Shown here in pieces: positions 6,253 through 11,245 of a stretch of 11,245 nt of DNA. Each line of letters begins with the position of its first letter. The first letter of the stretch is position 1. The notes under the pieces are model-generated. The model was not told the origin of the DNA and did not search any database. It worked only from the letters and a program-made list of their open reading frames with translations. Made by a program: the position numbers and the translations under genes. Source of the DNA: Pseudomonadota bacterium (lineage in GTDB: Bacteria; Pseudomonadota; Gammaproteobacteria; Steroidobacterales; Steroidobacteraceae); NCBI GenBank assembly GCA_021838065.1, contig JAKCEJ010000061.1:1-11245 (forward strand). The letters are read 5' to 3'.

Positions 6253-7227
6253 TCACGCGAAGCGGTCGGTCGCGCTCACCAGTTCGTGCAGGTTGCCCTT
6301 CTCGAATGCAGAATGACCGGCGTCGGGCACGATGCGCAGGTCCGCTTCGGGCCAGGCGCGGTGCAGGTCCCATGCGCTTCGCATCGGGCACACCACGTCA
6401 TAGCGTCCCTGGACGATCACCGCGGGAATGTGACGGATCCGCTCCACGTTCTCGAGCAGCTGGCCGTCCGAATGGAAGAACCCGCCGTTGACGAAGTAGT
6501 GGCATTCGATGCGGGCGAAGGCCTCCGCGTAGCGGCCGCTCGCGAACTTCGCCACGTAGTCCGCCGAAGTGCGCAGATAGCTCGTGGCGCCTTCCCAGGT
6601 CGACCAGACCTGTGCGGCATGCGCGCGCACGGCGGGCTCCTCGCTGGTCAGGCGCGCGTAGTAGGCGCGCATCATGTCGCCGCGCTCGGCGGCCGGGATG
6701 GGCTCGAGGTAGCGCTCCCACAGGTCGGGGAACAGCGCCGCGGCGCCCCCGGGGCTCTGATAGAACCACTCGAGCTCCCAGCGGCGCAGCAGGAAGATGC
6801 CGCGCAGCACCAGCTCCGTCACGCGCGCCGGGTGCATCTCGGCATAGGCGAGTGCGAGCGTCGAGCCCCAGGAGCCGCCGAACACCAGCCAGCGGGGGAT
6901 GCCGAGGTGCTCGCGCACCCGCTCGATGTCCTCGATCAGGTGCCAGGTGGTGTTTTCCTCGAGCGCCGCGTGCGGTCGGCTCTTGCCGCAGCCGCGCTGG
7001 TCGAGCAGCACGATGCGATAGCGCGCCGGGTCGAAGAAGCGGCGCATCTTCGGATCGGTGCCCCCGCCGGGGCCGCCGTGCAGGAACAGCGCGGGCTTGC
7101 CCTCGGGATTGCCGCTCTCCTCGAAGTAGATCTCGTGCAGGTCGGACACGCGCAGCCGGCCCGTGCGATACGGCCGGACGGGCGGATACAGCCGGCGCCG
7201 CGCGCCGGCTCGGGCTGAATGCATCAT
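6253..7227 (-). CDS. pip: Prolyl aminopeptidase (peptidase family S33)
   Basis: This 324-residue alpha/beta-hydrolase removes N-terminal proline from peptides in the cytoplasm. The oxyanion-hole motif HGGPGGG (50-56) and the nucleophile elbow GGSWGS (117-122, Ser119) are diagnostic of prolyl iminopeptidase. Asp277 (GRYDVVCP) and His305 (DAGHSAFE) complete the triad. DQRGCGKSRPH (76-86) and NTTWHLIEDIERVREHL are also typical, as is the conserved IECHYF segment (240-245) with the glutamate that recognises the substrate amino group. The length agrees with the roughly 310-320 residues of proteobacterial Pip. Two adjacent ATG codons (7227 and 7224) are possible starts; neither has a strong ribosome binding site. 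It is divergent from holA, with about 100 nt between them, and lies upstream of modA on the same strand. No functional link to molybdate transport is known. Confidence 0.95.
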   Translation of the reverse strand: MMHSARAGARRRLYPPVRPYRTGRLRVSDLHEIYFEESGNPEGKPALFLHGGPGGGTDPKMRRFFDPARYRIVLLDQRGCGKSRPHAALEENTTWHLIEDIERVREHLGIPRWLVFGGSWGSTLALAYAEMHPARVTELVLRGIFLLRRWELEWFYQSPGGAAALFPDLWERYLEPIPAAERGDMMRAYYARLTSEEPAVRAHAAQVWSTWEGATSYLRTSADYVAKFASGRYAEAFARIECHYFVNGGFFHSDGQLLENVERIRHIPAVIVQGRYDVVCPMRSAWDLHRAWPEADLRIVPDAGHSAFEKGNLHELVSATDRFA

Positions 7228-7294
7228 TTTTTCAGCCTAGCAGATCAGCGCCGCGATGCCCACGAACGGCCCGCTGCGCCGCGCGCGGCCCGGC

Positions 7295-7300
7295 TATAAT
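7295..7300 (+). promoter_or_regulatory. Candidate -10 element for the holA operon
   Basis: A perfect TATAAT stands out in this very GC-rich DNA. Transcription would begin near 7306-7308, giving a leader of about 25 nt to the TTG start of holA at 7331. No good -35 hexamer is seen 16-18 nt upstream. The element lies inside the longest possible holA frame (from 7256), which argues against that longer start. Confidence 0.6.
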
Positions 7301-7330
7301 CTGCACTGCGGCCCTCAGCGGCGGTCAGGC

Positions 7331-8341
7331 TTGAAACTCACTTCCGACGCCCTCGACGCGCAGCTCGCGCAAAAACTGCTCCCGGCGTATCTGATCTCCG
7401 GCGACGAGCCGCTGCTCGCCGCCGAGGCCGCCGATGCCGTGCGCGCCCGCGCACGCGCGGCGGGCTACACCGAGCGTGAGGTCCAGTTCATCGAGCGCGC
7501 CGCCGATTGGGATGACGTGCGCGCCTCGGCCGGGACGCTGTCGCTGTTCGGCTCGCGGCGCGTGCTCGAGGTGCGCCTCGGCAGCGCGCGCCCCGGTGCC
7601 ACCGGCGGGGCAGTGCTCGCGGAGCTGATCGGGCGCGCCGATGCGGACACGGTGTTGCTGGTGCTCTCGCCGCGGCTCGATCGGGAGGCGCAGGCGGCCA
7701 AATGGGTCCAGGCCGCACAGACGCACGGCGCCTGGGTCGCGGTCTGGCCGGTCGAGGCCGGCAAGTTCGTTCCGTGGCTTCGAGCGCGCAGCCGGCGCAT
7801 GGGTCTTGCGCTCGATGGCGAGGCGCTCGAGCTGCTGGCCGCGCGCACCGAGGGCAACCTGCTCGCCGCCCACCAGGAGCTCGAGAAGCTCCGGCTGCTC
7901 GCCCCGCAGGCCCCTGGAGGGGCCGGTGCGGCGCTCGCCGGCATCGCCGACAGCGCCCGATTCGACGTCTTCCGCCTCTCCGAGGCCGCCCTCGCCGGGG
8001 ACCCCGGCCGGGCCCTGCGGGTTCTCTCGGGGCTGCGCGCCGAGGGCACCGAGCCCACGCTGGCGCTGTGGGCGCTGACCAAGGCGCTGCGCGAGCTCTC
8101 CGGCGCGATTGCCGGACCACGCGGCGCTGTGCGCGCCTGGCAGCGGCCGAGCGCGGGGTTGGATGCGGCGGTGCGGCGGGCGGGGCGCCTCTCGCTGCGC
8201 GCCCTGATGCTGCGCGCCGCGCGCGCCGACCGCATGATCAAGGGGCGCCTCGGCGGCGATCCCTGGGATGAGATGGCGCTGCTTGCCTCAGACCTGTGCG
8301 CGCGGCCGGCCTTGCCGGCGCCGCGATCCATGGTCAAATAG
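7331..8341 (+). CDS. holA: DNA polymerase III delta subunit
   Basis: This 336-residue protein is the delta subunit of the clamp loader, which opens the beta sliding clamp at primed DNA. From the chosen start it reads (M)KLTSDALDAQLAQKL, then LPAYLISGDEPLLAAEAADAV, which matches the family N-terminus. SARFDVFRLSEAALAGD in the middle is the usual delta signature, and the helical C-terminal collar domain follows. E. coli HolA has 343 residues. The start is a TTG; the longer frame to 7256 adds 25 Arg/Gly-rich residues that lie across a TATAAT element. The ribosome binding site is weak. It is the first gene of the housekeeping operon. In many gammaproteobacteria lptE directly precedes holA, but here pip is divergent and lptE is absent from the window. 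Confidence 0.93.
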   Translation: MKLTSDALDAQLAQKLLPAYLISGDEPLLAAEAADAVRARARAAGYTEREVQFIERAADWDDVRASAGTLSLFGSRRVLEVRLGSARPGATGGAVLAELIGRADADTVLLVLSPRLDREAQAAKWVQAAQTHGAWVAVWPVEAGKFVPWLRARSRRMGLALDGEALELLAARTEGNLLAAHQELEKLRLLAPQAPGGAGAALAGIADSARFDVFRLSEAALAGDPGRALRVLSGLRAEGTEPTLALWALTKALRELSGAIAGPRGAVRAWQRPSAGLDAAVRRAGRLSLRALMLRAARADRMIKGRLGGDPWDEMALLASDLCARPALPAPRSMVK

Positions 8342-8351
8342 CGCCCGAATC

Positions 8352-8369
8352 GCCGTGCCGGGGCACGGC
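8352..8369 (+). repeat. Intercistronic hairpin between holA and nadD
   Basis: GCCGTGC (8352-8358) and GCACGGC (8363-8369) flank a CGGG tetraloop, giving a perfect 7-bp stem in the 44-nt gap. It lies 16 nt before the nadD start. There is no T-run after it, so it is more likely an RNA stability, processing or translation-attenuating stem than a terminator. Confidence 0.5.
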
Positions 8370-8385
8370 ATGACGCACGGAAATC

Positions 8386-9027
8386 ATGCAACCCATCGGC
8401 CTTTTCGGCGGTACGTTCGACCCTATCCACTACGGGCATCTGCGCACGGCGTTCGAGCTGTGGCAGCTACTGCGCCTCGAGGAAGTGCGCTTTCTGCCGG
8501 CGGGCAATCCGCCGCACCGCGAGCAGCCGCTCGCCAGCGCCGAGCTGCGGCTGGCCATGGTGCGCGCCGCCGTCGCCGCGGAGCCAGCCTTTACGGTCGA
8601 TGACCGGGAGATCCGCCGCAGTGGCGTGTCATATTCGGTGGATACCCTGGCGGAGCTGCGCCAGGAGTACCCGCAGCGCTCGCTGTGCCTGCTGCTCGGC
8701 ATGGACGCGTTTCTCGGGCTGCCCCACTGGCATCGCTGGCGCGAGCTGCTCGAGCTTGCGCACATCGTCGTTGCCCACCGTCCCGGCTGGAAGGCACCGA
8801 CCATGGGTCCGCTCGGGGAGGTCATGGTCGATCACGGCACCGGCGCCGTCCGCGAGCTGCACGAGCGGACCGCGGGGCGGATCTACGTCCACGCGGTGAC
8901 GCAGCTGGAGATCTCCTCCACCGAGTTGCGCCAGCTGATCGTCGCGGGCCGCGATCCGCGCTACCTGGTGCCCGATGAGGTGCGGCGTATTCTCCTCGAC
9001 ACGCAGTGCTATTCTCCCCGCGCATGA
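8386..9027 (+). CDS. nadD: Nicotinate-nucleotide adenylyltransferase
   Basis: This 213-residue enzyme joins nicotinate mononucleotide and ATP to give deamido-NAD in NAD synthesis. The nucleotidyltransferase signature GGTFDPIHYGH (8-18) and the second ATP-binding motif ISSTELR (176-182) are intact, as is LLGMDAFLGLPHWHRW (103-118), a typical NadD segment. The length equals that of E. coli NadD. The ATG at 8386 begins MQPIGLFGG exactly as the family does; its ribosome binding site is weak (GGAA close to the start). It follows holA by 44 nt, with a hairpin in the gap, and overlaps rsfS by 4 nt (ATGA). Confidence 0.97.
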   Translation: MQPIGLFGGTFDPIHYGHLRTAFELWQLLRLEEVRFLPAGNPPHREQPLASAELRLAMVRAAVAAEPAFTVDDREIRRSGVSYSVDTLAELRQEYPQRSLCLLLGMDAFLGLPHWHRWRELLELAHIVVAHRPGWKAPTMGPLGEVMVDHGTGAVRELHERTAGRIYVHAVTQLEISSTELRQLIVAGRDPRYLVPDEVRRILLDTQCYSPRA

Positions 9028-9437
9028 GCACCCGAACCGCTGCCCGCCGCGGCAAGACCCCCCGCTCCCGGGCCAAGGGCGCCTCGGCCCTGCTGCGCGT
9101 CGTGCTCGCGGCGCTCGAGGATATGAAGGCCGTCAACGTCAAGGTGATCGACGTGCGGGAACTCACCGACGTGGCCGACACCCTGGTCATCGCCTCGGGG
9201 ACCTCCGACCGGCACGTCCGTTCGATCTGTGACCGGGTCATCGAGCAGGCCAAGGCGAGCGGCATGCGCCCGCTCGGCACCGAGGGCGAGCGCGAAGGCG
9301 AGTGGGTTCTGGTCGACCTGCAGGATATCGTCGTGCACGTCATGCTGCCGCGCGTGCGCGAGTTCTACGCCCTGGAGCGGCTCTGGGAGGCCAACGCGGT
9401 CTCCGAAGCGCCCTCGCACGCGGCCAGCCACCCCTAG
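9024..9437 (+). CDS. rsfS: Ribosomal silencing factor RsfS
   Basis: This 137-residue protein of the RsfS (DUF143/Iojap) family binds uL14 on the 50S subunit and blocks subunit joining when nutrients are short. The conserved core is complete: VKVIDVRELTDVADTLVIAS, SGTSDRHVRSICDRV, GEREGEWVLVDLQDIVVHVM, then REFYALERLW. A basic N-terminal extension of about 20 residues (TAARRGKTPRSRAKG) precedes the core. The ATG at 9024 overlaps the nadD stop as ATGA, which supports translational coupling. A GTG six codons earlier (9006) is possible but less likely. The tail after ERLW is short and Ala/Ser-rich. Confidence 0.95.
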   Translation: MSTRTAARRGKTPRSRAKGASALLRVVLAALEDMKAVNVKVIDVRELTDVADTLVIASGTSDRHVRSICDRVIEQAKASGMRPLGTEGEREGEWVLVDLQDIVVHVMLPRVREFYALERLWEANAVSEAPSHAASHP

Positions 9438-9459
9438 CCGCGGCCGGACGGCGCCGGCA

Positions 9460-9930
9460 ATGCGCGTGCGGCTCATTGCGGTCGGGACCCGTCCGCCGCC
9501 CTGGGTGAGCCAGGGCTACGAGGAGTACGCCCGCCGGCTGGGGCCGCGCCTGAAGCTCACGCTGGTGCCGATCGAGCCGGGACGGCGCGCCGCCGGCCAG
9601 GATCCGCAGCGGGCGATCGAGGCCGAGGGACGCAAGATGCTCGCCGCCCTCCATCCGGACGAGTTCGTGGCCGCGCTCGATGAGCACGGCACCGAAATGG
9701 CGACCCCGGCGTTCGCCGACTGGCTTGCCGCGCGCATGCAGGACGGGCGGGACCTGGCCTTCCTGATCGGCGGCCCGGACGGATTCGCCCCCGGAGTGCG
9801 CACCCGGGCCGACCTGCTGCTGTCACTCTCGCGGCTGACGCTGCCGCACGCCCTGGTGCGCGTCGTGCTGGCCGAGCAGCTGTACCGGGCGCTTAGCATT
9901 CACGCCCATCACCCGTATCATCGCCCCTGA
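9460..9930 (+). CDS. rlmH: 23S rRNA (pseudouridine1915-N3)-methyltransferase
   Basis: This 156-residue SPOUT methyltransferase uses S-adenosylmethionine to methylate pseudouridine 1915 in helix 69 of 23S rRNA on assembled ribosomes. The start (M)RVRLIAVGTRPPPWV and the trefoil-knot elements FLIGGPDG (101-108), LSRLTLPHALVRVVLAEQLYRA (in 123-144) and the terminal HPYHRP are diagnostic. The length is within one residue of E. coli RlmH. The frame stays open upstream to 9229, but that part overlaps rsfS out of frame and is not coding. The gap from rsfS is 22 nt. The stop and the maf start share one base (TGATG). Confidence 0.96.
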   Translation: MRVRLIAVGTRPPPWVSQGYEEYARRLGPRLKLTLVPIEPGRRAAGQDPQRAIEAEGRKMLAALHPDEFVAALDEHGTEMATPAFADWLAARMQDGRDLAFLIGGPDGFAPGVRTRADLLLSLSRLTLPHALVRVVLAEQLYRALSIHAHHPYHRP

Positions 9931-10532
9931 TGAGCCTCGATCCCGCCACCGCGGTCATCTGCCTCGCCTCCGCCTCGCCGCGGCGGCGCGACCTGCTTTG
10001 GCAGATCGGCGTGCCGCACAAGGCGGTGGCCGCGAACATCGATGAGAATCCGCTGCCCGGGGAGTCGCCGCACGATTACGTCGAGCGGCTGGCGCTGGAG
10101 AAGGCGATGACCGTGCGCAACCGCGGCGAGCGCCTGCCGGTGCTGGCGGCCGACACCGCCGTGGTACTCGAGGGCGCCATCTACGGCAAACCCGTCGACC
10201 GCGCCGATGCGCTCGCCATGCTGGGCCGGCTCTCCGGCCGCGTCCACCAGGTCCTGACGGCGGTTGCGCTGGCAAGCGAGCGCAGCGTCGAGGTGCGCGT
10301 CAGCGCCACCTCGGTGCGCTTGCGCGACCTGACGCTGGCGGAGCGGGAAGCGTACTGGCAGACCGGCGAGCCGCGCGACAAGGCCGGCGCCTACGCCATT
10401 CAGGGCTTCGGCAGCGTGCTCGTCGAATCGCTCACCGGCAGCTACTCCAGCGTGGTGGGGCTGCCGCTCGCCGAAACGGCGGAGCTGCTGCGCACGGCCG
10501 GCATCGGTTATTGGCGGGGACGCCGCGCTTGA
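9930..10532 (+). CDS. maf: Maf-family nucleoside triphosphate pyrophosphatase
   Basis: This 200-residue Maf/Ham1-fold enzyme hydrolyses non-canonical or excess nucleoside triphosphates to monophosphates. SASPRRRDLL (14-23) forms the phosphate-binding loop, and VERLALEKA (51-59), AADTAVV (73-79) and YGKP (85-88) follow. The late stretch GEPRDKAGAYAIQG (146-159), then SYSSVVGLPL, is typical of the YhdE-like branch acting on dTTP/UTP. The YceF-like branch is less likely. The ATG shares its A with the rlmH stop, and its stop overlaps the rng start by 4 nt, so translation is probably coupled at both ends. No separate ribosome binding site is clear. The maf-rng pairing is common in proteobacteria. 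Confidence 0.94.
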   Translation: MSLDPATAVICLASASPRRRDLLWQIGVPHKAVAANIDENPLPGESPHDYVERLALEKAMTVRNRGERLPVLAADTAVVLEGAIYGKPVDRADALAMLGRLSGRVHQVLTAVALASERSVEVRVSATSVRLRDLTLAEREAYWQTGEPRDKAGAYAIQGFGSVLVESLTGSYSSVVGLPLAETAELLRTAGIGYWRGRRA

Positions 10533-11245
10533 GGGAGATTCTGGTCAACGCCGGGCCCGGTGAGACACGCGCCGCGCTCGTCGAAGACGGCATCGTCCAG
10601 GAGATCTTCATCGAGCGCGCCAGCCGCCGCCGGCTGGTGAGCAATCTCTACAAGGGACGCGTGATGCGCGTGCTGCCGGGCATGCAGGCGGCATTCGTGG
10701 ACATTGGGCTCGAGCGCACCGCATTCCTGCATGTCGATGACATCGTGAGCTCCCCGCTCGAGGAGGCGCAGCGATCGCCGGCGGGTGCCGACGGACCGAT
10801 CGACGTGCGCCGCCTGGTCAGCCCGGGCGATGAGCTGCTCGTGCAGGTGATCAAGGACCCGATCGGCAGCAAGGGGGCGCGCCTGACGACGTTCATCACG
10901 CTGCCGGCGCGCTATCTGGTGTACCTGCCTGAGGGCGAGGGCATCGGCGTGTCGGCGCGGATCGACGAGGAGGACGAGCGCGCCCGGCTGAAGGCGCTCG
11001 TGGCCGGGCTGCAGCCGGACGGCTCCGGCGGCTACATCCTGCGCACCGCCGCCGAGGGTGCCGCGGCCGAGGACCTGCGCGAGGACATGGGCTACCTCGA
11101 GCGGCTCTGGCAGCACGTTGGCCGGCTCGCGGCCGCAACGCCCGCCGGCACGGTGGTGCACGAGGATCTGCCGCTCGCGCTGCGGCTGCTGCGCGATGAG
11201 CTGACGCGCGAGGTCGGCGTGGTGCGGGTGGATTCGGCCGAGGCC
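10529..11245 (+). CDS. rng: Ribonuclease G, N-terminal part (cut by window edge)
   Basis: The first 239 codons of RNase G are present and stay open to the edge; the full protein would be about 490 residues. RNase G is a 5'-end-dependent endoribonuclease that trims 16S rRNA and decays mRNAs. The start (M)REILVNAGPGETRAAL and NLYKGRVMRVLPGMQAAFVDIG (in 39-60) are near-diagnostic. The latter belongs to the S1 RNA-binding domain, which is split by a spacer (about 73-98) and resumes with LLVQVIKDPIGSKGARLT. The metal-binding catalytic aspartates and the Zn-link lie beyond the window. The start is a TTG overlapping the maf stop (TTGA), with GGGGA 8 nt upstream. An RNase E assignment is less likely given the N-terminus and the maf neighbour. 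Confidence 0.94.
   Translation, partial: MREILVNAGPGETRAALVEDGIVQEIFIERASRRRLVSNLYKGRVMRVLPGMQAAFVDIGLERTAFLHVDDIVSSPLEEAQRSPAGADGPIDVRRLVSPGDELLVQVIKDPIGSKGARLTTFITLPARYLVYLPEGEGIGVSARIDEEDERARLKALVAGLQPDGSGGYILRTAAEGAAAEDLREDMGYLERLWQHVGRLAAATPAGTVVHEDLPLALRLLRDELTREVGVVRVDSAEA

Noticed and set aside
5338..7218. Open plus-strand frame of 626 codons opposite modA and pip
   Set aside because: It runs antisense through two recognisable genes and their intergenic gap, and shows no protein family features.
1..11245. A novel defence, toxin or mobile system
   Set aside because: Every sizeable gene falls into a known family, no nuclease/effector pair, repeat array, integrase or transposase is seen, and the right-hand operon is standard housekeeping.

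Overview
The window is very GC-rich with dense, mostly chromosomal-type genes. It most resembles a gammaproteobacterium of the Xanthomonadales/Nevskiales/Steroidobacter neighbourhood. That placement is an inference from the gene order holA-nadD-rsfS-rlmH-maf-rng and from the base composition; no rRNA or other decisive marker is present. I see no tRNA, rRNA, CRISPR array, insertion sequence or phage gene.

The layout has three blocks. (1) Positions 154-1062, plus strand: a secreted or lipid-anchored DUF4097-type beta-repeat protein. (2) Positions 1143-7227, all minus strand. Read in transcription order, this block holds prolyl aminopeptidase (pip), a molybdate/tungstate-type binding protein (modA/WtpA-like), a single-chain fused permease-ATPase (modB-modC), a three-helix GlsB/YeaQ membrane protein, a RimJ/RimL-type GNAT acetyltransferase and an ACMSD-type metal-dependent amidohydrolase. 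(3) Positions 7331-11245, plus strand: a tight housekeeping operon of holA (DNA polymerase III delta), nadD (NAD synthesis), rsfS (ribosome silencing), rlmH (23S rRNA methylation), maf (nucleotide pyrophosphatase) and rng (RNase G, cut by the window edge). Stop/start overlaps at nadD-rsfS, rlmH-maf and maf-rng suggest translational coupling.

The two transport genes form one functional unit. The binding protein would capture the oxyanion in the periplasm and deliver it to a dimer of the fused ModBC chain, so two genes do the work of the usual three. Block 3 joins replication, cofactor synthesis and ribosome/RNA maturation, and probably starts from a TATAAT promoter just upstream of a TTG-initiated holA.

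I found no convincing undescribed multi-gene system. The most distinctive items are the ModB-ModC fusion with an altered ABC signature, the Cys-Pro-Asn-Cys motif in the amidohydrolase, the possible lipobox and serial Thr-Ser-Gly-Gly repeats of the DUF4097 protein, and two strong hairpins between the first two convergent genes. The start sites of the amidohydrolase, GNAT, GlsB, HolA, RsfS, RlmH and RNase G proteins were chosen from family N-termini, ribosome binding sites or gene overlaps rather than from the longest open frame.
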